Shown here piece by piece: positions 1-8,467 of a DNA stretch of 21,188 nt. The stretch lies in contig CAYZCU010000015.1 of NCBI GenBank assembly GCA_964477065.1, positions 1 to 21,188 of the forward strand, in the 5' to 3' direction. The notes beneath the pieces were generated by a model, which ran no database searches, was not told the DNA's origin, and worked only from the letters and a program-made list of their open reading frames with translations. Origin of the DNA: 2-02-FULL-43-11-A sp964477065 (GTDB taxonomy: Bacteria; Patescibacteriota; Microgenomatia; UBA1406; HO2-37-13b). How positions within the stretch are numbered: position 1 is the first letter of the stretch; each line of letters starts with the position of its first letter. A program made the translations under genes and the position numbers.

Positions 1-517
1 GTTCTGGCGTAAATCTTTGAATATCATGCCGACGCATGAGTCGAAAATCACCATGGGGATCTCGCACTGGCGAGCCAAGTAGGATACCTGCCATACGCGA
101 ATAGGTTGAACCTAGAAACCTGCGCATAAATGAGTCCCCTCTATTCACTTTATACCCATTAATAAAATGTGCATGTGTCATTGACTGGGCCTCAACAAGA
201 TCAATAATATTGACAATATGGTATTGCCTATCTCCATCTGTATAAAAAACCCATTCCATCGTCGCAATCTTAAATCCTTCAAAAATGACTGCATACCCTT
301 TATCATTATCACGACAGTTCAAAACCTTGAGCTGTGCATACTTTCGTTGCGCTTTGCGAATTTTACGCCAGGTGGAGTCATGTGATGCCCCCCCATGGAT
401 AGCAATAACCTCAAGTTTTTCAGCTACGAGGTTCCCATAATAAAAGCTGTCGTAAATCTGCTTAAGCACAGTTCCACTATCATTAAAAAAAGGCAGGATA
501 ATACTATACTTCTTCAT
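1..517 (-). CDS. GT2-family glycosyltransferase, N-terminal part (runs off the left edge)
   Basis: The minus frame is open from an ATG at 517 to the window edge, giving 172 residues. Residues 4-9 (YSIILP) form the first Rossmann strand of a GT-A fold. Residues 93-99 (TDGDRQY) contain the DxD-type metal and nucleotide-sugar site (D94, D96), in the form usual for dolichyl- or undecaprenyl-phosphate sugar transferases. Near the cut end, RDPHGDFRLMRR resembles the conserved D-x-x-x-x-FRL block of the same group. The likely role is transfer of a sugar from a nucleotide donor to a polyprenyl phosphate on the cytoplasmic face, which would feed GT-C enzymes such as the divergent neighbour. The usual early DGS motif reads GGAS here, so the first conserved aspartate is missing. 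The start is supported by GGTGGAG just upstream. Family is well supported; the substrate is not known. Confidence 0.85.
   Translation of the reverse strand, partial: MKKYSIILPFFNDSGTVLKQIYDSFYYGNLVAEKLEVIAIHGGASHDSTWRKIRKAQRKYAQLKVLNCRDNDKGYAVIFEGFKIATMEWVFYTDGDRQYHIVNIIDLVEAQSMTHAHFINGYKVNRGDSFMRRFLGSTYSRMAGILLGSPVRDPHGDFRLMRRHDIQRFTPE
505..510 (+). promoter_or_regulatory. -10 box (TATACT) placed for a leaderless start at 518
   Basis: TATACT ends 7 bases before the ATG at 518, so transcription would start at or next to the start codon. There is no Shine-Dalgarno sequence in this gap and no good -35 hexamer. The box lies inside the coding sequence of the divergent GT2 gene. The assignment is inferred from sequence only, supported by the same arrangement at other genes in the window. 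Confidence 0.5.
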
Positions 518-1954
518 ATGCTCCACCGATCATTTCAAATTGCTCTCATTTTCATCTTCTCAACCTGGATAGTGTACATTTTTTTTATCAAAACGTATAG
601 TACCCCTCTTGAAAATTGGGATGAGGCATTTTATGCTGACACAATTCGATATATGAATGAGCATCATTCGTATATTGTTCCGTACTGGAATCAGCATCCA
701 TTTATAGATAAACCTCCGCTCTACTATTGGCTCAGTCTTCCAGCTGTACGGATCTTTGGCGATGTTGAATTTTCATATCGACTTGTATCACTCGTACCTG
801 CACTCGCGGTGTGTATGTTGCTTTGGCACTATGTCTATAAAAAATATGGCTCTGTCCCTGCCTTTGTATCAGTCCTGTGGCTCATATCAAACACACTCTT
901 TGTATACCGGACTCGAGGCGGGAATATGGATGGGCTGGTAACTCTGTTAATTTTTGCGACGTATTGCATCTCTCAGTCAAAATATAGATATAAGAATATA
1001 CTCTTTAGCTTGCTCCTCGGGCTTGTTTTTCTTACGAAAGCAACCCTTGTCATGTATCTTTTTCCCGTAATACTTCTTTTGTGCTTAGAAACATTTCGAC
1101 AGACACGTTCGATCCGCACATGTATACGATCATTTCTCGACTGTGTCATCCCAGGTGTGCTTATTGTAGGTATGTGGCTTACCTTGTTGGGATTGCAAGA
1201 AGGGATCTCGGCTGTCAGATATTTTTTGCTTTCAGCTGATCAAGGGGTTGCACATTTGGGATTTACCTCACTAAGTAGTATGTACGTATCCTTTTTGCAG
1301 GAGTCTGCAAGTAAGATCTTTTTTGGATTATCACTTGTGGGATTCTTAGCTATGCTGTATAAACCAACCAGGTCACTGTATGAGTTGTATTATGCACTTG
1401 CGTTACTCATCCTATTGAGTATGAGTCCTGTACACAATAATTGGTATCTCCTCCCCGTCATGCCCTTTTGGGCACTTTCAGCTGGTGTGGGAGTCTATGC
1501 ACTCATTGACTTTGTCAGACGCTTGAAACGGACTCCTCTGCTTGGACATTTTGTCACAGGTGGGATTATCTGCATGGTACTCCTGCAACACGCTCGCATC
1601 GTACATCGCTCCATCAACTATATTATTCATCCAGAACGAAATGTAGCTATTCGAACTATCTCACGCTACGTCCAGAAGCATGTCCCACACGATGCTCAGC
1701 TTGTCCGACTTGATGCAAACTACACAGCAACAGCATTCTATGCTCAGCGATTTACTATGAGCAGTAGTCGCGGAGATGCATCACGTAACTTTTTTCTTAT
1801 CCCTCGCGATAAACTTACCATACTTGTGACGAAGCCAGATTCGAAATTTGCTCTTGTCGCAGAAACAACAGAAGTGCAAACATTTATTGAATCGTTTCCA
1901 CAATTTCATATCAGCTACACAACAGGGGATCAGTCGCTAGCTCAAAATTACTGA
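518..1954 (+). CDS. ArnT/PMT-like GT39 membrane glycosyltransferase
   Basis: This 478-residue integral membrane protein has about ten hydrophobic segments and a hydrophilic C-terminal part. The first periplasmic loop carries NWDEAFY (D35, E36), the acidic motif of ArnT and protein-mannosyltransferase enzymes, followed by KPPLYYW (65-71), which is also typical of that family. Such enzymes take a sugar from a polyprenyl-phosphate carrier and place it on a lipid, glycan or protein outside the membrane. An in-frame extension upstream to 395 exists, but it would lie entirely over the divergent GT2 gene and lacks family similarity, so I place the start at 518, where the first transmembrane segment begins. 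The two divergent start codons touch (CATATG). The 3' end overlaps the next gene by 7 bases. Family confidence is high; the acceptor is unknown. Confidence 0.85.
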   Translation: MLHRSFQIALIFIFSTWIVYIFFIKTYSTPLENWDEAFYADTIRYMNEHHSYIVPYWNQHPFIDKPPLYYWLSLPAVRIFGDVEFSYRLVSLVPALAVCMLLWHYVYKKYGSVPAFVSVLWLISNTLFVYRTRGGNMDGLVTLLIFATYCISQSKYRYKNILFSLLLGLVFLTKATLVMYLFPVILLLCLETFRQTRSIRTCIRSFLDCVIPGVLIVGMWLTLLGLQEGISAVRYFLLSADQGVAHLGFTSLSSMYVSFLQESASKIFFGLSLVGFLAMLYKPTRSLYELYYALALLILLSMSPVHNNWYLLPVMPFWALSAGVGVYALIDFVRRLKRTPLLGHFVTGGIICMVLLQHARIVHRSINYIIHPERNVAIRTISRYVQKHVPHDAQLVRLDANYTATAFYAQRFTMSSSRGDASRNFFLIPRDKLTILVTKPDSKFALVAETTEVQTFIESFPQFHISYTTGDQSLAQNY

Positions 1955-3612
1955 CCCTGAGAAAGGACGTAGATCGTAACTTCCTTACTTGTGTATATCG
2001 GCTTCCCTGCCCGTCGAATCTGCATATCGTATCGGCAGAATGGCTTCTCTTGACCATATGCATATATGTAGCGCACCTGCTTACGTAGCTGAGTGAGATC
2101 GGCATCCTTGACGAACTTCCTGCGCTCTGCATCATCAACACCCATGATGCTCAAAATTGACGGCGCACTCACATATCCGGGTTTTTGACTAAAATACAAT
2201 ACATATGTCGTATCTGGATCACGTGAAAGATTATGAGAAGGAGTAGCATTTGGTAATGTCAATACTGCTCCTGGCTTCTGATTGCGTAAAAAATGTACTG
2301 CTTTCAGTTCTTCATCGGGAATCAAGCGAGCTTGTTGTGGAGAGGTAAAGCTCATCAGAACGATGAGTGAAAAAGGAATCGTGCTAGCAATAACAACCCA
2401 TTTCAAGCTTCGATACTTAATCCGCATACATGCTTCTGCGACAGGAAAGCTGAGTAAAAATAAAGCGCTATACTGGAACTGAATAATGTTCCACCACTGT
2501 CCTTTCTGGACAAACAGAGATGCTATCACCAGCCCAATGCCTGCACTACTATACAGGGCAACAGATAATGCATCCCACCGCTTTTCTCGGGTACGCAGAT
2601 ACATATCATACAGGACGATTATCCGAGTCCCGAATTGGATTGCCATATAGGCAACGAGGGTAAGCAATTGAATACCAATGAGCCGTGGTCCATATCCGGT
2701 CTCTTTGAGTGCATAGCGCATCTGGACAATGTGGGGAAGGGGGATACGATTCCTATCTTCGATAAGTTTCTCTGATAAAGCAAATGGGGAAAATGAAAAT
2801 ATAGGTTCAGATACTGATGCCGACTGTGTTGGCTTATAAAACACACCTATGACAATGATAAGAATACATACCATAGGCAGTATGGCTCTGCAATATGCCT
2901 TGCCCCACTCTATGATGGTTTTTTTGCTTGTATATAGATCAACAGCATAATAGACACTCATCATAACCGCCCCTAGAACTCCCATATAAAACTTCAATCC
3001 CATCATCAGTCCGACACACACAGCACTTAACCAGATTCTTTGTGAACCAGAATATCTCTTCATCACATATATCAGCCACAGACACACGAGCAGTGCATAT
3101 GAATACTGCATATTGATGGTCTGTAATGGACCTCCGAATCCATCTATCTGAAATCCGTGTCCATGCACAAGTGGAAAGAGATATTCAAGTGAGCTTCCCA
3201 AAAAGATGAAACAACCAACAGCCGTCGTATGATCTCGATGCCACCCATATGCCTTTTCAAGCATGAGCAATGCATGAAACATCTCGACAAGCCAGACCGT
3301 TGGTAGAAGGATAAAATACACGAATGATCCAGCATCAGGAAGATGCAAAAATGAAACACCCCAAACTACCAGTGCGCCAAACAGATCTAAAAGATAATTG
3401 TATCCACTCAGCATGTGTCCAGCAAAGAATGGCTGGGTAAATGGAAAGATGTGGAATGATTGAGAAATAAGCGTCAAATGTAAAAACGCATCGACGCCTT
3501 GTGCCCCCCAATAGGCCCTTCCACAGATGCCCTCAACACATATATGCATTCCTTGCATCAAAGATGTGACATACGTGATGCATGCTACATAGACAATAAG
3601 TATCAGGAACAT
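1948..3612 (-). CDS. Large GT-C-like integral membrane protein, unassigned
   Basis: This 554-residue protein has about ten to twelve hydrophobic segments over residues 1-430 and a soluble C-terminal domain of about 120 residues ending in YVLSQGQ. An acidic and histidine-bearing first external loop (GVDAFLH) and the general layout (multi-span core, then an extracytoplasmic tail) resemble GT-C glycosyltransferases, but I do not recognise a specific family, so this is a fold-level suggestion. The start at 3612 is preceded at 6 bases by TGGTATACT and by no Shine-Dalgarno sequence. It is divergent from the ABC transporter gene with 37 bases between the start codons, and its stop overlaps that of the GT39 gene. 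An export or glycan role would fit its neighbours. Confidence 0.7.
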   Translation of the reverse strand: MFLILIVYVACITYVTSLMQGMHICVEGICGRAYWGAQGVDAFLHLTLISQSFHIFPFTQPFFAGHMLSGYNYLLDLFGALVVWGVSFLHLPDAGSFVYFILLPTVWLVEMFHALLMLEKAYGWHRDHTTAVGCFIFLGSSLEYLFPLVHGHGFQIDGFGGPLQTINMQYSYALLVCLWLIYVMKRYSGSQRIWLSAVCVGLMMGLKFYMGVLGAVMMSVYYAVDLYTSKKTIIEWGKAYCRAILPMVCILIIVIGVFYKPTQSASVSEPIFSFSPFALSEKLIEDRNRIPLPHIVQMRYALKETGYGPRLIGIQLLTLVAYMAIQFGTRIIVLYDMYLRTREKRWDALSVALYSSAGIGLVIASLFVQKGQWWNIIQFQYSALFLLSFPVAEACMRIKYRSLKWVVIASTIPFSLIVLMSFTSPQQARLIPDEELKAVHFLRNQKPGAVLTLPNATPSHNLSRDPDTTYVLYFSQKPGYVSAPSILSIMGVDDAERRKFVKDADLTQLRKQVRYIYAYGQEKPFCRYDMQIRRAGKPIYTSKEVTIYVLSQGQ

Positions 3613-3618
3613 AGTGGG

Positions 3619-3627
3619 AGTATACCA
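3619..3627 (-). promoter_or_regulatory. Extended -10 (TGGTATACT) for the gene starting at 3612
   Basis: Read on the minus strand, the box ends 6 bases before the ATG at 3612, which predicts a leaderless mRNA. It is paired with an opposing extended -10 on the plus strand only 10 bases away. No -35 hexamer is recognisable. Confidence 0.6.
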
Positions 3628-3634
3628 AATTCCA

Positions 3635-3643
3635 TGCTATACT
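3635..3643 (+). promoter_or_regulatory. Extended -10 (TGCTATACT) for the ABC transporter gene
   Basis: The box ends 6 bases before the ATG at 3650, and the gap AAACAC holds no ribosome binding site, so the mRNA is probably leaderless. With the opposing box at 3619-3627 it forms a compact two-way promoter. Confidence 0.65.
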
Positions 3644-3649
3644 AAACAC

Positions 3650-5479
3650 ATGTCTACAGATACTTCTGACGGCTCAAAGTACACATTCGACCGAATTAAA
3701 AGATCTCTGTATACCTCTAAGCGGGTTATTCAGCTTGTATGGGCGCATGAGCGAAACCTCCTCATCCTTTCGAGCTTGTTGCGTATCGTTCCAGCAGGAT
3801 TGCCTTTCATCAATGCCTACATTTACAAGCTTATCATTGATGAAGTTGTTCACTATATAAATAGCGGAACTGTCAATCAAAGCTATTTTTATTGGCTGTT
3901 TTTTGCCCGAACGGTCAGCTTTTTTGCATCAGATATTGCATCTCGGATCGAGACCTATGTTTCACATCACCTCTGGACGCGTATCCCCATCGTTTTCCAG
4001 GATATGATGCTGGCAAAAATATCTCATCTGGATATTCAATATTTTGAAGACAGTGAATTTAAAAATTTATTGGAAAAATCACGAGATGGGTTATCGTATC
4101 GACCTCAAAATTTGATGTCCAGTTTGCTCAGTGTCGTTGAAGGATTTTTTGAGGTAGTTATAGCATCTGTGGCACTTTTTCGACTCAACCCATACCTCAT
4201 TTTTATCATTGCGCTGATAGCTGTCCCTGAATTTATTGTCCAAACACGACTTTCTAATCTCGCGTGGGGTATTTGGAATTGGAAGAGCCCCATGAAAAAA
4301 CGCTATTGGGATCTTTTGCATGTATTACAAGACGCACGAATGATTATGGAAACAAAACTGTATCACTTGCAAGATAAGTTTTTGGCTGACCTGCATCAGA
4401 TTCAAATTGATTTCTACAAAGAAGATACAGTCTATGCAAAGCGCAATTTAGTGACTCAATCAATCCTCAACATCTTTTCTTCAATTTCCTATATCGCTAT
4501 TGAACTGTATACCGTGATGCTTGTTTTCAAAAAGCGTATTACTATTGGAGATATTGGATTTTACACAAGTGTCATTTCGAGTTTCCGTTCAGGGCTTTCA
4601 CGACTCTTGCGAAGCGTTGGCGATTTGTTTGATGCAACTCTGTATATCGAAACAGTGTTTGAAATTCTTGACACAGAACCCCTTTTGTTAGAACCAGCTA
4701 ATCCTGTGCATATTGCAAATACAGAACCACCTCTGATTGAATTTCGCCATGTTGATTTCACGTATCCAGGGACAACACAAAAGATTCTTGATGATTTTTC
4801 ATTGACGATTTATCCACAACAAAAAATTGCTCTTGTAGGCGAAAATGGTGCTGGAAAGTCAACTATCGTTAAACTTATCGCCCGCCTCTACGATGTCACG
4901 AGTGGTGAAATTTTGATCAACGGCACCAATATCAAAGATATCTCTATGCACGATTGGCGACGCTGTCTGGGGATACTCTATCAGCATTTCAATAAATATA
5001 ATTACACCGTCAAGGAAAACATTTGGTTTGGAGACATTACGCAGAAACCTTCACAAAAAGCTATTCGCAAAGCTGCGCATGACGCAGCTGCAGATACGTT
5101 TATCAAAACATATAAACAGGATATTGACCAGATGCTTGGAAGAACATTTGACGATGGCATCGAACCATCTGGGGGACAGTGGCAAAAGATAGCTATATCA
5201 CGCGCGTTTTTCCGCAATGCTCCCATACTTATTTTAGATGAACCTACTGCGGCAATAGATGCGCGTGCAGAGGCAGAGATCTTTGAGCGCGTTGAAGAGC
5301 TGACCGCTGATAAGTCGACCATTATCATCTCTCACCGCTTTTCAACAGTCCGTCGTGCAGATCGCATCTATGTCATTGAGAATGGAAAGATCATTGAGCA
5401 GGGAAGCCATCGTGAATTGATGAAGCTGAAAGGTCAATATGAGAGGCTTTTCTCACTCCAAGCTAAAGGATATGAATAA
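3650..5479 (+). CDS. ABC exporter half-transporter (fused membrane and ATPase domains)
   Basis: This 609-residue protein has an N-terminal type-1 exporter membrane domain (about residues 35-330, roughly six spans) and a C-terminal ATPase. All ATPase motifs are visible: Walker A GENGAGKST (397-405), Q-loop Q445, signature PSGGQ (506-510), Walker B ILILDEP (526-532) with catalytic E531, and the H-loop histidine H562. The signature begins with P in place of the usual L. The length matches half-transporters that work as homo- or heterodimers, of the MsbA or multidrug type. No partner half-transporter is in the window, so a homodimer is the simplest reading. The substrate cannot be told from sequence; the surrounding glycan genes make a lipid or glycolipid plausible. 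The start at 3650 is chosen because of the extended -10 six bases upstream; an in-frame start at 3614 would overlap both promoters. Confidence 0.93.
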   Translation: MSTDTSDGSKYTFDRIKRSLYTSKRVIQLVWAHERNLLILSSLLRIVPAGLPFINAYIYKLIIDEVVHYINSGTVNQSYFYWLFFARTVSFFASDIASRIETYVSHHLWTRIPIVFQDMMLAKISHLDIQYFEDSEFKNLLEKSRDGLSYRPQNLMSSLLSVVEGFFEVVIASVALFRLNPYLIFIIALIAVPEFIVQTRLSNLAWGIWNWKSPMKKRYWDLLHVLQDARMIMETKLYHLQDKFLADLHQIQIDFYKEDTVYAKRNLVTQSILNIFSSISYIAIELYTVMLVFKKRITIGDIGFYTSVISSFRSGLSRLLRSVGDLFDATLYIETVFEILDTEPLLLEPANPVHIANTEPPLIEFRHVDFTYPGTTQKILDDFSLTIYPQQKIALVGENGAGKSTIVKLIARLYDVTSGEILINGTNIKDISMHDWRRCLGILYQHFNKYNYTVKENIWFGDITQKPSQKAIRKAAHDAAADTFIKTYKQDIDQMLGRTFDDGIEPSGGQWQKIAISRAFFRNAPILILDEPTAAIDARAEAEIFERVEELTADKSTIIISHRFSTVRRADRIYVIENGKIIEQGSHRELMKLKGQYERLFSLQAKGYE

Positions 5480-5481
5480 GG

Positions 5482-6225
5482 TTATGCTTCTTCCTCAAGA
5501 ACCTCTTCTGCATCTTCAATAGTCTGTACAACATCTTGAAAGTCAGTGTGTGCTGCAGCGCGCTTGAGCTCCTTCTCTTCGCGCTTGTACTTGATGTACT
5601 CATACAGCACGGGAAGCAGTGAAATAGCGATAATCAAGACGACGACGTAGTGGAAATTTTCTTGGACAAAACTCAAACCGCCAAAGAAATAGCCAGCAAG
5701 CGTGAAAAGCGTGATCCACAAAAAGCCACCAACCATATTGTAGCGCATAAAAAGGCCATACTGCATTTTTCCTATCCCGGCAACAAAAGGGGCAAATGTC
5801 CTGATAATAGGAACAAAGCGAGCGAGAATAATCGTTTTGACACCATGTTTATCATAAAATGCACGTGTTTTTTCAAGATGATTTTTGTTAAAAAAGCGTG
5901 AATTTTCACGATCAAAGACTTTTGGCCCAATATAATGACCAATCCAATAGTTTGTGGTGTCCCCAATAATCGCAGCTGCAAGGAGCGTCACATAAAGGCC
6001 ACCGATGTGCATGTACCCTGCACCAGCGAGCGTCCCTGCAACAAATATCAGTGAGTCTCCTGGCAAAAATGGCATAACAACAAGCCCCGTTTCAGCAAAA
6101 ATAATCCCGAACAATATCACATATGCCCAGATGCCAAAATATTGAGTCAGTTGGAGAAGCTGTGTATCTAAGTGAGTAACAAGTGAGAGTGCAGATGTTA
6201 GTGCTTCAATCATAGCAACCGTCAT
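5482..6225 (-). CDS. DedA-family membrane protein (VTT domain)
   Basis: This protein of 247 residues, the usual DedA length, carries the family marks: E45 in FAETG, PGD at 55-57, and the ARFVPIIR motif with R136, P139 and R142. The last 35 residues are strongly charged and acidic. DedA proteins are membrane lipid transporters; several are linked to recycling undecaprenyl phosphate or phosphatidylethanolamine, which would fit the lipid-linked sugar enzymes around it. Which lipid it handles is inference. It starts 6 bases after the stop of the upstream YfhO-like gene, so the two are probably co-transcribed. A second in-frame ATG at 6213 could be the true start. The stop codon is 2 bases from the stop of the convergent ABC gene. 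Confidence 0.92.
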   Translation of the reverse strand: MTVAMIEALTSALSLVTHLDTQLLQLTQYFGIWAYVILFGIIFAETGLVVMPFLPGDSLIFVAGTLAGAGYMHIGGLYVTLLAAAIIGDTTNYWIGHYIGPKVFDRENSRFFNKNHLEKTRAFYDKHGVKTIILARFVPIIRTFAPFVAGIGKMQYGLFMRYNMVGGFLWITLFTLAGYFFGGLSFVQENFHYVVVLIIAISLLPVLYEYIKYKREEKELKRAAAHTDFQDVVQTIEDAEEVLEEEA

Positions 6226-6231
6226 TGTACA

Positions 6232-7899
6232 CTATTTGGTTTCGAAAATCTTCTGAAGGAAATACCCATACAATCCAAGGCATATGAGTCCTACGATGCT
6301 CATACTGTTTGCAAGAGTACGAATCAAGGTATTTTCAAAGACCACCGTTACCTCATGTGTACCTTCAGGGACCATGTAGGTGATAATCCCTCGGTATGAT
6401 GGGTCTTGAAACTGGATCGGCACCTCTGTACCATCTACCGTCGCATGCCAGCCTGGAAAGTAAAATGTATAATCCACCATGCGTAGAGGTGTCTGAGCCT
6501 CAACCTCATAGACTCGATGCGTATTTGACTCATGTCGAGAACGTATATTCCCCTTCCCTTCTATAATTTCACCTTTGTGTGGCTTATAGGGGTAATCTCG
6601 CGCATCCCCCATCCATACTGTATTCATAATCAGGCCATGTGTATTTTCATGTGTTACGTAATATGATTTTTCATCAACACGTATGGTGTTTTTTGTATAC
6701 AGTTGTGGGAAGCGAAGCCAGGCTATGACAATCATGCCTACAATAAGAAATACATATTGAAAGCGATGAGGTAGTTTATCAAAGACAAGCGCACTTAGTA
6801 TGGGGATACTGATAATCCACCCCGAGAGCATGCGCCACGGATGTTGGATATTTCCCAAAAAGGTATGTAGATAGAGAGGTTCAGTGATAGCAAGTGTACT
6901 AAAAAAATAGATCACGCTTATAATCGTTGCAATATGTACAAGTGTCAATTTTCGCGTTCGACGATAGGTTACGATACTCATGACTATTCCACCAAGCATA
7001 ATCATCCCTTCAACAAGTCCACCCTGCAATATATTTCCTCGTGTTGCCACATCAGGTCCGTAAAATTTCCACACTTCTTGGATATAGCTTTGCACCGTTA
7101 AGAATTGGTGGGCCACATAATGTGTATCTGCCAAAGCATAATTAAAATAGTGAATATCCTTGAGCAATGGAAGAACATAATAAGCGCTGAGTAAACTAGC
7201 TATTCCTCCCCCGATGCCCAGATACATACACGTCTTCACCTGGTCTGTTTTTTTCATCCTCAGGAGACAATACAACCCATATCCACCTATGAGAGGAGAT
7301 GCAATAATCAACACAAATGGGTGAGTCAAGATAAGCCCAGCGATACCGACAACCCACAAAAGATATCCTCGTACACGCTGAGATTTTTGAGCATAAAAAA
7401 TGTCATGCAATCCAATCAAAGCAAGCAACACACACACACTTGCAAAGAATTCTGGAAGTGCTCCACGTATGTAGATGTTGACAATTCTATACGGCGCAAA
7501 ATTAAACAAAAATGTGCCAAAAAGTGACGGATAGATAGTGGTATGCCGACGTAGAAAATAATACATGTGAAATGCTGACAACCATGCGCCAATGAAAAAA
7601 ACGAGGCGATATGAAAGCTGAACACTATCAAAGATAAGGTTGAGTGATGCCCCGATGTATGCGGTCAACTGTTGTGAAACCATTGGAATGGGCATGCCGT
7701 ATCGAGCAAAACCATCTCCCCACCGCACAGGAAAATTACCATCACGCAAGCCATGCGTAAATTGGGCAATCGTCTGCATATGTGTCGGGCCATCAAAGGT
7801 TGTCTCCTGACCGGCTCCTTGATTAAAAAGCTGGGCAACAAGTATTCCTGCTATAATACAAGTGAATATGATGGACCATACCAATTCTGTTCGTCGCAT
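6232..7899 (-). CDS. YfhO-like GT-C membrane protein
   Basis: This 555-residue integral membrane protein has about twelve hydrophobic segments, then a C-terminal extracytoplasmic domain (about residues 415-535, beta-rich, containing FYFPGWHATVDGTEVPI). The first external loop carries FDGPTH (D36, H40) followed by NFPVRWGDGFARYGMPIPM, and the tail contains the PGW...VDG block. Both are typical of YfhO-like and related bacterial GT-C proteins, which transfer sugars from polyprenyl-phosphate carriers to cell-surface polymers. The start at 7899 is preferred over 7923 because a TATACT box lies between them. The gene overlaps the divergent 7868 gene head-to-head by 32 bases. The downstream DedA gene is in the same apparent operon. 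The class is fairly sure; donor and acceptor are unknown. Confidence 0.8.
   Translation of the reverse strand: MRRTELVWSIIFTCIIAGILVAQLFNQGAGQETTFDGPTHMQTIAQFTHGLRDGNFPVRWGDGFARYGMPIPMVSQQLTAYIGASLNLIFDSVQLSYRLVFFIGAWLSAFHMYYFLRRHTTIYPSLFGTFLFNFAPYRIVNIYIRGALPEFFASVCVLLALIGLHDIFYAQKSQRVRGYLLWVVGIAGLILTHPFVLIIASPLIGGYGLYCLLRMKKTDQVKTCMYLGIGGGIASLLSAYYVLPLLKDIHYFNYALADTHYVAHQFLTVQSYIQEVWKFYGPDVATRGNILQGGLVEGMIMLGGIVMSIVTYRRTRKLTLVHIATIISVIYFFSTLAITEPLYLHTFLGNIQHPWRMLSGWIISIPILSALVFDKLPHRFQYVFLIVGMIVIAWLRFPQLYTKNTIRVDEKSYYVTHENTHGLIMNTVWMGDARDYPYKPHKGEIIEGKGNIRSRHESNTHRVYEVEAQTPLRMVDYTFYFPGWHATVDGTEVPIQFQDPSYRGIITYMVPEGTHEVTVVFENTLIRTLANSMSIVGLICLGLYGYFLQKIFETK
7849..7857 (+). promoter_or_regulatory. 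Consensus extended -10 (TGCTATAAT) for the gene starting at 7868
   Basis: This is a perfect TGnTATAAT match ending 10 bases before the ATG at 7868, and no -35 hexamer is visible at the right distance. It lies within the coding sequence of the divergent YfhO-like gene. Confidence 0.65.
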
Positions 7900-8467
7900 A
7901 TCATGGATAAGTATACTCCTCATTCCGCTCGCCTTGACATATATTCTTACTCCCCAGGTTCATTTTTTGCTTAATCCTCAATCACAAAGTCACGCATTGC
8001 AAAATTATGCACACCAGCTGTATGCATCACCTGATCAAATCACTACGCGCGGGGTATGGCAGATGAAAGAGATGCTTACACGGGGCTACTATACAAAAAA
8101 TATGTCGGGACTATCCTTCCTGTCCCTGCCTATGCAACAAGACATGAAACCTCTCATGACGTGCCTAGTTCAATTTCCACAAGACATTCGTATTATTTCT
8201 GAATTTCAATCCCCATCATGGAAATCGATTGAGATGCTCGTCCAAGATACTGGATCAGATTTGATACTCAAAACATGTCTCGATATTTCAAAACCCGAAA
8301 GCGCTATGGACTTTCGATTTTCAACACCACATGGCTCACTCTTCCTCACGGTCCGCCCACTGGAAACAATGAAGAAAACAATTGGATTTATAGATTATGC
8401 AGGTGAGCACAAGGATATAGTCAAAGGAATGCAGTGGTATTCACTTTCTTACATCAAGCTTGATTAA
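7868..8467 (+). CDS. Unknown membrane-anchored protein, 199 residues
   Basis: I do not recognise this protein. Its N-terminus is basic (VRR), then has one hydrophobic segment of about 20 residues (about 11-31, SWISILLIPLALTYIL), which looks like an uncleaved anchor or signal peptide. The remaining 165 residues are soluble and probably outside the membrane, with two cysteines (in MTCLVQF and KTCLDIS) that could form a disulfide. A VKOR gene elsewhere in the window would be consistent with that. The start is set by the TGCTATAAT box upstream; GTG at 7862 and ATG at 7871 are alternatives. It is divergent from and overlaps the YfhO-like gene, and its stop overlaps that of the helicase gene by 4 bases. 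Confidence 0.65.
   Translation: MMDHTNSVRRISWISILLIPLALTYILTPQVHFLLNPQSQSHALQNYAHQLYASPDQITTRGVWQMKEMLTRGYYTKNMSGLSFLSLPMQQDMKPLMTCLVQFPQDIRIISEFQSPSWKSIEMLVQDTGSDLILKTCLDISKPESAMDFRFSTPHGSLFLTVRPLETMKKTIGFIDYAGEHKDIVKGMQWYSLSYIKLD
7910..7915 (-). promoter_or_regulatory. -10 box (TATACT) for the YfhO-like gene
   Basis: On the minus strand TATACT ends 10 bases before the ATG at 7899. It sits inside the divergent 7868 gene, in the palindrome AGTATACT. No -35 was found, so the assignment rests on position and on the pattern at other genes. Confidence 0.45.

Noticed and set aside
395..517. Upstream extension of the GT39 gene
   Set aside because: It would fully overlap the GT2 coding sequence, has no transmembrane or family similarity, and lies before the -10 at 505.
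5002..5328. Open minus frame of 108 codons inside the ABC ATPase domain
   Set aside because: It lies opposite the Walker B and signature coding region; the composition is a Ser/Ala-rich antisense shadow with no domain logic.
7934..7939. TTGACA as a -35 element for a plus promoter
   Set aside because: No -10 lies 16-18 bases downstream, and it is inside the 7868 gene.
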